Below are positions 33,104-43,540 of a stretch of 64,000 nt of DNA, in pieces. The position numbers and the translations under genes are program-made. Origin of the DNA: Tetraselmis striata (taxonomy: Eukaryota; Chlorophyta; Chlorodendrophyceae; Chlorodendrales; Chlorodendraceae). Below the pieces are notes generated by a model. It was given only the letters and a program-made list of their open reading frames with translations. It was not told the origin of the DNA and made no database searches. The stretch covers positions 1-64,000 of the forward strand of contig VCJN01003073.1 in NCBI GenBank assembly GCA_006384855.1, written 5' to 3'. Positions within the stretch are counted from its first letter, which is position 1, and the number at the start of each line of letters is the position of its first letter.

Positions 33104-33436
33104 ACGCTGTGCATATGTGTAGAAAGCAGTGGACGCGTGTGACCCATATGCACATGTGTATCGATCAATACGGCGCATGTTTACATGTGTCGTCATCAGC
33201 CGGAAATATGCCCCATGTGGACATGTGATAACACAAATGCACATGTGTCAACTCCGGCGTTGACATAGGTGTATATGTGTCATCTTACAACAAATGTGCA
33301 CATGTGTCAAAAAACACAATGACACATGTGCAAATGTGTTGACACATGTCCATATGTGTCCCCCGATGACACATGTGCACATATGTCGACACATGTGCAC
33401 ATGTGTCACGTTTTCATATGGGTCTTAACATATATA
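33104..33436. repeat. Right terminal array of palindromes
   Basis: Eleven units of the same palindrome. The outermost 100 bp are a near-perfect inverted copy of the left end; inner units have drifted more. Confidence 0.9.
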
Positions 33437-33448
33437 CCTGTATACACA

Positions 33449-33481
33449 ATTTCAATCATGCATTCGAGTCTGCTTTTGCCA
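33449..33481 (-). repeat. Terminal repeat B2 of the non-autonomous element (B1 at 33808-33840)
   Basis: 33 bp repeated at 33808-33840 with one mismatch. B2 lies 12 bp from the right end of the palindrome-array transposon. Confidence 0.88.
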
Positions 33482-35692
33482 AAAAGGGTGCGGAGGCTGT
33501 TTTACACGGAAAAGCGCCATTTTATGGCTAGGAAGGTTCAGCGAAAGGGGAGGGAATGTCGGAGGAGGAGCCCGCAGGGCGGAGGCGGAAAACGGGAGGG
33601 CGCTGCCGAAGGCAGCGAGCTGGAAGATGGCAGACGAGCTGCTGGTGGCTGTCCTAAGTAGCTCCCCGGCCGGGAGCGCAGGGCTCGCGGGCGATGGGGT
33701 AGCCCGTACCAAACCCCGATGGTAACGGCTTCAAACCACTACAGACCGTACGGGTCGCACTAGGACAGCTATAGTCCGTTAGGAAACCCCATAAACACGT
33801 TTAGATCATTTCAATCATGCATTCGAGTCTGGTTTTGCCAGTTTACACGCGGTTCGTTTACGACTGCGAGCGTGGGCAGTCGGCAGGCGTGCCGACCAGA
33901 CGAAGGCGGAAGATGTCTTGAGTTGTAGAGGGGTCTCGCGCCAAGAGGACCTCGATCGAGGCGCAGGCGCATCAGACGCGGGCGGGAGATGTTGACGCCG
34001 GCATGACATAGGCCGGACGTGTCGCGGAATTAAGGCGCCGTCTCCCGACGGCGCCCTATAGCATTGGTTGCGCGCCTTGGTGGCGTGCGGCACGAGCCGG
34101 AACTGCAGGCCAGTAGAAGCAGCAGGGGTAGCAAAGCCCAAGTTGGCGACGAGCGCCCAGCAAAGCAGCGGCACAGGCACGAGTAGGACGAGTACAGCTG
34201 CGCGCACGAGCGCGCGAGCGCGCCGAGTACAGTCAGGTGAAGTACTGGTGCACTGTACCCGACGCGATGATAACTCGTACCCTGTACCTGTATTGGCGAT
34301 GCACGTTACGAGGGGTGGACACGCAACAACTCGCGATGACAGCGATGTACTGCTGCCGTAATCACCAGCGGTGGTTGTTTCGCCCCCTTGCGCGAAGAGC
34401 GGCGGGTGAAACGCACAACGCTGAGGGCGCGGAAATGTGGAACCCTGTGTGGTCGTGCCGTACCGGTTCAGGTGTGTCGGGGTCGGTTGTCGGCGACGTC
34501 GCAGAAGACCCGCCGACTCGGTTAGCTGTCGCCGTGGGTCTTTTTTCGCGGAGAGCGATGAGCCGACCGCCGTTGCTGCACCAACGACGGCTGCTGACCA
34601 ACCCACAAAGCGTAGGCTTAGGATGATGCCACGAAACGCACAAGTCGCGTTAGGTGGCGGAGCTGTCCCCCGGCGGGCAGCTCGTGTTGTCACAGATGCG
34701 TTGCCGTGACGTTGGAAGCGGGTTGGCCGGCGTAGAGGCCCTTGTAGCCTATGCCGGCCCGTAACGATGCCAATGATGTCGGAGCGAGGGTGACGACGAG
34801 GCGGCCGCTGCTGCTGCACCAGCGACGGCCGCCGAAGTCCCAAACCCAGAGTTGGCCAAGGGTAGTTACGTACACCACGAGACGCCAGGCACGCCAGGTG
34901 GTAGAGCTGCCCCGCGGCGGGCAGCTGCAGGTTGTCGTGGTCCTTGTGACGACGACGTTGGAGTAGGAGACGTCGGAGACGCATCGGCACGGGCCGCACA
35001 AACGCCTCCCACTGCGACCACAGCAAACGTTGCTGAAGCTTCATTGGGGCGAGGGCAACGAGCCCTCTCAAAACACCGGCGCGTGAGCGGCGCCACCCAT
35101 GTAACATGCCAATTACGCGAGTAGTTCCGGAAAACCACAGCATGTAACGACCGTTGATGCCACGGCGCCCTGCTGCGAGGACACGGGGACTGGGTTGTAG
35201 TGTCTTGCGGGACAACAAGTGGTCGCCCCGACGACACGGACGTCCTCCTCCGTCCGCGCCGATTTGTTGCGGTGGGCGTAGTTGTCGTCGTTGACAACCG
35301 TGACGAGCAGCGGCCATGGTGCCGAGCGCGTCCACCTCACCTAAACCTCAAGAGTTGACTACTGCGAGAGGGCGCTCCACTGCGGGAGCCCCGAAGGCCT
35401 GTATTGCGACTCGACTTCGGGTGTTGAGGTTTAAACCCCCCCAACGGGGACCCCCCAGCTCCAATTCCTTGCCGTGCGCATCGCCATCCGAAAACGTCCC
35501 AGCTGCAAAGCCAGGGCAAAAACGAAAAACGACCTCGGGCGCACGAGTAGGGAAAACCACACTACCGAGGGGCTGTCTGTCGTTGCCTGATGTAACGCAT
35601 GTGCGCGGCACGACGACTCACTACCGGGTGGATGAACCTCGGTGCGGACTTGTTCAGCCTCAGTGACCCTCGCGCGCACAAGTACGCGAAGC

Positions 35693-35901
35693 CGCTGCCG
35701 AAGGCAGCGAGCTGGAAGATGGCAGACGAGCTGCTGGTGGCTGTCCTAAGTAGCTCCCCGGCCGGGAGCGCAGGGCTCGCGGGCGATGGGGTAGCCCGTA
35801 CCAAACCCCGATGGTAACGGCTTCAAACCACTACAGACCGTACGGGTCGCACTAGGACAGCTATAGTCCGTTAGGAAACCCCATAAACACGTTTAGATCA
35901 T
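35693..35901 (-). repeat. Terminal repeat A1 of the non-autonomous element (A2 at 33601-33809)
   Basis: 209 bp, same orientation, and no difference seen between the two copies. The end TAGATCAT is also recognisable, diverged, at 44398-44429. Confidence 0.92.
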
Positions 35902-36363
35902 ATCACACCAGAAGCCAGGTAAACAGGAAACCCTAAACCTGTCAGCGCGCACAATAATCTCTACGGGGGCGAAATATGTCCGGGGGCGGAAAAAACATAT
36001 GCGACTGTAGCCCGTGGAACTCTGGTAACAGTGTTCTAGTTTTATTGTAGTCCGCCCCTGAGCTGTTAATCTTGTATTAATAAATAAATACACATCATCC
36101 TTCATCCATGCTGCAATCAGACAGACTGTACCCGTACGAACAGACCGTACGAACAGAGGCCGTACGAACAGATCGTTCCCAAACAAATAACAAGGGAAAC
36201 GCCGGGGAGGCCTGCGCACGTCATATATCAATGCCATATAATCCATGCAACCCATCAATATTAAGGACTGAGACGGCGCTTGCACTGGTACGTCCCAGGC
36301 CGCGGAGCCGCCATGTGAAGGGCACAATTAGCATTCAACTTGGTATGTTCTAAGGCGTCAGAA
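35902..36363. other. Intergenic
   Basis: AT-richer. A CGTACGAACAGA word is repeated about three times at 36130-36175. No gene was seen; it contains the 3' flank of the LRR gene. Confidence 0.4.
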
Positions 36364-39300
36364 CTATCTGCCCTTGCTCTTGCCGCCAGATGCGTTCCCA
36401 AACAGCATCTCGCCACTCATCAGCAGTGTGTGGGTGGGGGTTCCGGCACCGCCGGGCATGGCATGGTCCCCGCCTGCCGGGATTAACACTGCCGCCGCCT
36501 GCTTCAGCCGTTCAATCTCAGCCAGTAACTCCTCCTCCCGAGCCTTGGCAGCGGAGCGCTCTCGCTCCAGTGCAGTCTCCGCCGCAGCGGCTGTCACTCT
36601 CATACCATCCAGCTTGGCCTGAAGCTTGGCTGCTTGCTGCTCAGCGGCGGCCTGCGCCGAGGCAGAGCTCTTCTCCAGCTCGCCATTCTTGGCCATCAAC
36701 GCTGCATTGGCGGACTCAAGATCCCGCAACTTTTGCTGCTGTTGCTGCTGCTGCTGCTGCGCCAGGCTGGTTTCTCGTCCGGCATCGGCATTGTGCTTGT
36801 CCGAGACGCGGTCGTTGAGTGCCCCTAGCTCCGCCTCCAGCCTGCGCGTCGCAGCAGCAGGGGGATGCAGCACACTGGTCAGTCCCCGGGAGCCTTGCAC
36901 CCACAATTTCCGAACAGCAAGGTACCGGCGTGTAGCGCGCAGAATATGCGAGCAGGGGCACGCACTCGTTGGCGCGGCGCGTCTCGCGGTCTCGCTCCAC
37001 GATGAGCTCGTGCAGCTTATCCTTCACCTCGCGCAGCCGGTTCTGCTTCCGCAACATGTTGCTCCGATACTCGTTGCAATCGCGCTGCACCTCCTCCACT
37101 TGAGCCTCCTTTTCATGCAGCCTCTCAAGCACCGCCGAAATCTCCTCGTCTCGCTGCTTCATCTCCACCATCAGCTGCCGCAGACAACCGCTTACAACGT
37201 CAGCGCATCCCTTACTCATGAGTTCATGCATGCCTTCGTTGGCGTCAGCCAAGCCAAGAGTTGATGGCGGACAACACGCACCTTGATACAGACACCGCAC
37301 TCAGGCTTGCTGTCCTCCGTTTGATCTGCCATGTCCGGCTGGGCGCTTTTGTTTCGGCTCTTGGCCCTCTCTAGGCTCCTTGTGAGACGGGCGACGACAT
37401 CAGCCATGACTTGGCGCTTGGCTTGCCCGTCATCCTTGGCCTATCGAACACAGGTAATAATAAACAACTTCTGTACAGCGTCCAAACTCCTGCGGGGCAG
37501 ACCAAATTGCGCGCTTGCTCTGCTTCTGCAGCATCGGGACTTTCAAAACGCAGCGGCTTCGGGAGCGGCATATCGGCCAGCGCATCGCACCCGCATCCAG
37601 CCGTAGCGTGGATCCTGCGCGACCAAGCCGTTACTGGAGCTAAGGTACTCCATCACGCGGGCAGTGCCTTCTTGTACCACATTTGGAGGCGGCAATACCA
37701 TCGGGTTGGAGCCTGCAGGAAGGGCACACCACTTCCAGTCACGCCACACCTTCCTCGACTGGCACTACCTGGCCCATAGAACAATAATAATGGCCCTGAC
37801 GGCAGCCGGTGACTGCAGCTCACCAAGCTCGAGGGCGTCCAGCTTCTTGCATGCGCTGAGAGAATGGGGCAGGATGCTGATATCATTGTGGTCCAGCTCC
37901 AGCTCCACCAAGCTCCGCCACAGCCCGCCTATGGTCTCCGGGATGGCGGTCAGCTTGTTGTAGTTCAGTCGCAGGAGCTCCAGCTGCGGCAGCTTGGCAA
38001 TCTGGAGCGGGATGCCCGTGATGATGTTGTGCGAGGCGTTGATCTCCTTCAAGCTGGCCATGTCGCAGATCTGCTCCGGTAGATGGCACAACCTGTTGTG
38101 CGTCACCTTTGAGACACAGCGGGGGGTGGTCAGCAGTCACGGGGCCGTTGGGCGGGCCATGGCAGGCAAACTAATACCACATAACTCGGCCAGCATGCGA
38201 ATAATATAGGAGGCACATCTTGGGCCAGCAAATACAGGGCAAACCTTCAAGGTGAGCAGACTCTTGAGGTTGCTCAGCGTGTCAGGGAGCCACATAAGCT
38301 TGTTGTGCGAAATGTCCAGGTACGTGAGGTTGGAGCACTCCCCGAGAGTATCCGGGAGGGTCCTCAGCTTGTTCTTCTCAAGGCTCAAGCTGGCCAGGCT
38401 GACGAGCGACGACAGCGACGACGGCAGCGCTTCCAGGCTGTTGGCGCCCAGGTTGAGGCTGACCAGGCGTGTCATGTTTCCGCAGACGTCGGGGAACACC
38501 CTGGTTTGGTTACCCTCGTAGTTCAGGGCAAGAAGCACGCCTGCCTTGCTGTGCATAAAGTTCCCGACCTAAGGGCAGCAATGGCATCGCAGGAGTGAGC
38601 GCACATCGGCGTGTGGAGAGCCCGCGACTCCCTGCAAATGCTCAGGTGTGCCCCCCCCCCCCCCCCCCCCCGGGATAGGGTAGGGGGTGGAGGCACACCA
38701 GCTCTGGCATCTCGGGCCACTGGTTGTACGTGATGTTGAGATAGCCGGAATCACAGGCGCACTCCAGCCGATACGTCAGGTCTTCCTTGTTGATATCAGC
38801 CTGCTCCAGCTCCGGGTCCGTAGACAACTACATGGCCACAGCGGGAAGCAATTGAACGGGTGGGATACAGAACGCGCTGCAGGGAGGCCACACCTAGGAA
38901 CGAGGCTGGCATGATGGCATCAAGCGCGCCTGCCCAGTAACTGACATCTCTGCCATGTCGCACCTTTCTCCGCAGATCCACGGCGGCGATGCCCCACTGA
39001 GAGTTATGCTCGGGTTCCTCCGGATCGGGCTCTCTGCACGTTACACAACATGCATGATTGCACGTGTTTGATCCAAGAGTGTCCGATGTGTAGTACTCTG
39101 CATGTGTGTATCTGTGCGTGATATCCATTGCTAACAGATGTGGGATGTCAGAGACGACTTTGATAGCAATGGCAATGGGCCGAAAGGGGGGGGGGGGGGG
39201 GACTTGCCGGCAAGGATTGGCCTCTACAGCGCTGCCCTCACCATCGGCACGCTCAAGCGCCCTGGCCTGAGCCTCCTCAAACGAAAGCATTTGCTTTCGT

Positions 39301-41152
39301 CCACTTGTAGCTTCCGCTCTGCGCACAGCCGGCGTCATTTCCCACCGTTAGCCCCTCTGTCCCCATTTTTCACGCTCAGCCTCTTCCAATGGGGACTCCG
39401 ATCCACGCTGCTACCCTTTCAATCTTCTCGTGTGCAGTGCTTTCACAGTTGCATGCATGGGCGGCGCCCTTACCCCTCGAAAGCTTTCTCCCTCTCCTCC
39501 TCCGCCTCATCTGGAACCCCTCCCAGAGGCGTATCCTCACTCATCTGGCTCCTACGTCGATTGCCCAGTCCGATGGTGGTCTGCCCCAGGCGAGCAGTAC
39601 GTGGCGCTTGGGCGCTCACATTGGATCGAGACTTGACGAGATGCTGCTGTCGCTTTGCAGCCATGTTCTTGGTGCTCAGCTCCCCCGAGGAGGTGCCATT
39701 CATCCTGTGAGGCCATAGCAGCGGCCAGTTAGTATCGCTGCTTGCTGTCCTTTACATAGGGACGAACCAGTCAAAGCAGCCAAGCTGGTTATGCCTTGCA
39801 TGAGACAAGCAGGGCAGGGAGTCACCTCGGTGGGTCACTCGGTCGATCCAGGCTACGTCGACGGCTCCCCACGCTGACTTGCCTGGGGATCTCCCCCGAC
39901 GCGGTGGACGACCGGTGCTCAGCGCCACCCTGTGGGAGCGGCCGCAGCCGCCCGCGCCCTTCCCCCAACATGCTGGCCCTCCTCTGGATCCCAGTCTCCC
40001 CAGAGCTTGTGGATCCCCGTGACCCAGGGTCTGCAGAGTCTCGGTAGCCTGGCAGGCTCCTGTGTGCCTCCCGCTGGGCCGGCTGCTGGTGCTCATGCTC
40101 CTCTGCACCCAAGGTTGACCTTGGCTCCATATGCCCAAAATTCTTGCTCCTCCCGTCTACGTTTGACCTCCGATCTGCGTCAGCCCCGCCTGACGCTCTT
40201 TCTTGCGCCATGGCCCGGCTCATGTCCATCGACCGCCGATGCACGGCTGGGTTGCGCTGCGCTGGGGCTGCATACATGCTCTTCACCTTGTCCTCGTGAT
40301 GGACTGCCTCGGATACATTCCTGACCACATCTGGCAGGCGCTCCCCATCCGGCGCCGTCTTTGAGCGCAGATCGTCGCCCTCACCATCCTGGCTCCCAAG
40401 GCCGAGGCCCGCGCTCTTTGAATCCCTGGAGAATGGAGCGATAGGGGAATCAGCAGCGGCTAGCCCAGGGACTGTCATGGGCAGCAAACAAGGAGCAGCG
40501 GGACAAGCAAGACAAACCCCCTCCTGAACATCAACAGCGATAGGGGGGCACCTCGTAACGAGAGGCGATAAGTATTTTGCACCGGCAAATTGAGCTAAAA
40601 CAATACAGTCCCAAGGTCCCCTTCTGGACGGAGGTACCCCCTTCAAAGCCATGTTCACGGAACGCATGCGCGGCACAGCTGCTTGGCTGGCACAACAAGA
40701 CAGCAAGCAGACATCCCGCTCCGGGTCGACCGCGTGCCCTACCTCCTGGCAAGATGCAGCTGCTGACGGTCCACCACATCACGGTTCTTTGGCTGCGGAG
40801 TCAGAAACTTCGGGCGCAACCCGTCTCCGGCTGGCCGCGTGTTGGGCGGGGTGTAAAAGCGGTTGGGAGCCGGCGGGGCCCAGTTTGTCGACACTTGCGG
40901 GATGACGAAGTTAGCCGGCAGACCGGAGCGGGGCGGGCTGCCTTCTTTCGAGACACTGGTACACCCGAAGGCGCGCATCGCAGGACCAAGCGCGCTGGCT
41001 GGTGCCAGTCCGAAGCTGAGGTTGGGGTCGCTCGCCACGCTGCGCTCGAGCAGTAGGCCTTGGCCACGTTGCGGCCGCGACTTATCGGCGCTCTGAGCCA
41101 GTCCGGAAAAGCGCGGCCGCAGGCCGCCGGCCCCGCTGTCGGCCACCGGCAT
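36364..41152 (-). CDS. Leucine-rich-repeat and coiled-coil protein, 12 exons
   Basis: All splices keep phase: 40743-41152, 39826-40425, 39474-39704, 39242-39318, 38964-39031, 38699-38827, 38245-38568, 37824-38106, 37591-37712, 37282-37440, 36966-37174, 36364-36841, giving 1,029 residues. Residues 1-450 are disordered and Ser/Pro/Arg-rich. About 500-720 hold some ten LRRs of the SHOC2/plant-intracellular type (LVSLNLGANSLEALPSS, LTYLDISHNKLMWLPD, LELLRLNYNKLTAIPE), preceded by LNITYNQWPEMPEL. A post-LRR motif VVQEGTARVMEYL follows. The last 260 residues are long coiled coils with a Gln run near 880. LRRs plus coiled coil suggest a scaffold, perhaps cytoskeletal or ciliary; that role is inference. 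Confidence 0.88.
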
Positions 41153-41352
41153 ATTCCAGACTCCGTCACCAGTACGCGTGTTCCTGGCCGAGAAGCTAAC
41201 CCTGTGCCCGGCGAAGCTTGGCGTCGGGCGCCGCTTCCGGCCGCTGCTGCCTGCTGTGGGAGTGAAACGGGTGAGCGCAGAATGCGAGAATCCTCCGCGA
41301 CATGCCGCGTTTTGCTCCCCGTGCGCCAGAGTCCGCTACTCATTATTTACCA

Positions 41353-41794
41353 TGGGTATTAATGCTATTCTTTGACGAGTGACGAGTGCCCAGGGAGTGC
41401 CGTATGAGCTATCTCCATGGTAAGGGTAGTCGCCAGTAGCTACTGGAAGACGACAATGGGCAGCGACAATTATCTGCTATCTCCTATCTTCAGTCGCTAG
41501 CGACTACAGGTATCCAGGTGCAGGTACAGGTAGTCGCTACACGTACAGGTAGGGATACCGGATACCGGTGTGAATTACAAAAAGGGCAGTAAAAAATCCA
41601 CCTACTACAAAAGGTAGTACAGGTACTAGAAAATCGGGTACCGGTACTGGTAGCAGGTCGGTAGCAGCGACGATCTCCATTATTTTCCCCCCCCCGGGAC
41701 AGGACTGGCACTATTGAAATAACCCTTGCAGCGTCTCTACGACGGCCGGTAGTCGCATGTTTATGCAGCGATCAAGTTACCGGTACGGAAAGCC
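41353..41794. other. Repeat-rich intergenic stretch
   Basis: Dense GGTACAGG/GGTACCGG/TAGTCGCTA words. 41565-41592 is the 28-bp motif shared inverted with 22366-22393. No gene was seen. Confidence 0.5.
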
Positions 41795-42125
41795 GTGGCT
41801 AGGCGACGCCACTTCATAGTCAACACGCAAATTGCCGAAGCATTATTCTACAATGCAAATCAAAGGCCAGTGATAACCGAATTTCCAACACCGTTGGATT
41901 ACCGGTCTAAAACACTGCCATCAAAATACCCGGCACTGACCACGAAAGGTCCGCCCTACCGGTTTGGGCGTCGGCCCATTCCAGTAATGCGAGTTGGGGC
42001 AAGACCCATCCCGCGGAGCAAAGCATGTCGGGAGTGCGATACGTGTGCAACAAAAAAGGCAATGTCAGGGAGGGCCCGACGCCATAGCTAGAATTTTTTC
42101 CCCATTCCCAGTAAAATCCGGGAAG

Positions 42126-42149
42126 AGGGGGCGGGGGGGAGGGAGAAGG

Positions 42150-42183
<34 letters not shown>

Positions 42184-42194
42184 CGCGGGGGGGG
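42126..42194. repeat. G-rich low-complexity tract
   Basis: Almost uninterrupted G over 70 bp, including a run of more than 30. Confidence 0.95.
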
Positions 42195-42299
42195 CAAATA
42201 AAGGGCCTTTATAGTCCCCGGGTGTTGACTCAATAATAACCCGACTACTAATAAAACCCCTACTAAACTCCGGAACTGACAAACCCAAATAATGATGGT

Positions 42300-42527
42300 G
42301 TTATACCTCCACCGGGGGCACTCCACCAACATATGTTCATCGATAGTCTCATATTCACCTCCCCCGCCACATACGTGGCAGTGCATGTTCAAGGAACCGC
42401 TCAGGCATGGCATGAATCTGGGCCAATCGGCGGGCCGTGAGAAATACTCGGGTGCGCAATTGTACCATAATGTGGAGCCCGGCCACACCCCCGCGGGGAC
42501 ACCCACACCGTACGCAACGGGTGGCAA
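42300..42527 (-). pseudogene. LINE reverse-transcriptase C-terminal zinc knuckle, remnant
   Basis: The minus frame reads MHCHVCGGGGEYETIDEHML followed by VECPRW, that is C-x2-C-x(6-7)-ET-x2-H-x4-CP. This is the zinc-knuckle pattern at the end of many non-LTR retrotransposon polyproteins. Upstream sequence to about 42730 in another phase may be more of the same protein. It is short and isolated; no full domain is present. Confidence 0.45.
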
Positions 42528-42730
42528 CGGGTTTGACGCATAAGCCGCATGGACATATATACTCTAGGTTTTGGTGCGTGCTAACGCTGCCGACGATTTG
42601 TAACGCGCCCACACCCGATGCCTTTACTATTGTAGCGGCATCCCACGCGGCTAGTGACATCCACGCAAGTGGAAGGTGCGCCCCCTCAGCTAGCCCTCCG
42701 TTCGCCCTAGCTAGTCGATATAACCACCCC

Positions 42731-43289
42731 ACAATGCCCGACGTCCGCGTGTTATTAGGGCGCGCCCGACATGGCCGATCTACTCAATGGGTTATGCATG
42801 TATCATATTCAAGTCGAACGCCCGAGCCCATCACGTGCTACATCAGCGGTCGTAACCTCTACATGCATGGGCGCAATTTCCAATTCCCGCATCGGTGCAG
42901 TGGCTACCCCAGGCGACTTTTTACCCACGAGGCATGACCGCACACTGATAAGGCATGACGCCACAGATTGAGTATACGGTTTGTAATTTATTTACGCCGC
43001 TAGTTCTATCCATACCCCATACTCAACACCCGTAAGTTAGAACCGGTAGTATACAATCATGTTTTAAAGACACACACGACGAATGATCTTCATATATAAT
43101 CTTTTTTGAGTACAGGGAGAGCGTCAAGAGAATGCACGGAAAGTATTGGGGAAGGAAAAAGCCTACATTTAATCTTCATATATAAGGATTACGTTGCACG
43201 CCACATGTCACCAAACTAATTGCCGCCATGGTGGCATATACAGTATCCTCATATTCCCTCATCGAGCTATCCGCCGCTTGTAGTCGTAC
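42731..43289. other. No gene recognised
   Basis: Mixed composition. The AATCTTCATATATAA motif occurs twice (43086, 43170). Nothing else can be supported. Confidence 0.4.
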
Positions 43290-43540
43290 AATGAATGCGA
43301 TGGCATGCTGTGGTGGACATACACGCATTTACATCTAGCATTGGGGAAATGGTACATCTTGCCAGATGCAAATGCGTTATTACATCGTATGTTTGCGGTG
43401 TACATCTAGGGCTATCTAGTATATTTCTATGCCCTACTCTGAAAGCGTACGGGGTCATGTTGCGGCTATCTTGCGCCGCAAGCCCATGCCCGCGCTTGGC
43501 GTATGCGCTTCAAAAATCAGCGATACCCGCCTGCTAGTGC
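43290..43540. repeat. Dispersed repeat, copy 1 (inverted partner at 54885-55090)
   Basis: The plus-strand peptide VHLGLSSIFLCPT, then MLRLSCAASPCPRLAYAL, is matched on the minus strand of 54885-55090 by VHLGLSSRVWVFLYPT, then MLRLSCQASPGPCLAYAL. Both halves also match as DNA. This is an unknown repeat family that once coded for a protein, or keeps this frame by chance of homology. Confidence 0.65.

Larger units (their letters stand above)
29221..33436 (-). mobile_element. 4.2-kb DNA transposon with palindrome-array inverted termini
   Basis: The two ends are inverted copies. About 50 bp are almost exact (TATATATGTTAAGACCCAT inward), followed on each side by 10-11 units of an imperfect 20-bp palindrome around ACACATGTGCACATGTGT. 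A target duplication is not clear; TTAA lies 9 bp inside each end. Inside, on minus, are an N-terminal piece and a C-terminal piece of an integrase-type transposase with other exons between (entries at 31209 and 29787). The superfamily is not settled: the C-terminal features recall the KRBA2-like integrase group. Confidence 0.8.
33449..35901 (-). mobile_element. Non-autonomous PAT-like element
   Basis: It has the same split-repeat plan as 6608-11518: A1 (35693-35901), interior, B1 (33808-33840), A2 (33601-33809), B2 (33449-33481), on the minus strand. The A copies (209 bp) appear identical, and the B copies (33 bp) differ at one base. B shares a TGGCAA...GACTCG pattern with the B repeat of the first element. 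The 1.85-kb interior has no RT or recombinase motif. The 506-residue minus frame at 33815-35335 is Arg/Pro-rich and reads like a shadow; two diverged copies of a roughly 250-bp segment lie at 34440-34930. It must depend on proteins from another element. Confidence 0.82.

Noticed and set aside
39204-39241. Extension of LRR-gene exon 4 to the G-run at 39186-39200
   Set aside because: The donor at 39241-39240 (GATG/GTGAGG) is the one that keeps phase with the next exon; the extension would shift the frame.
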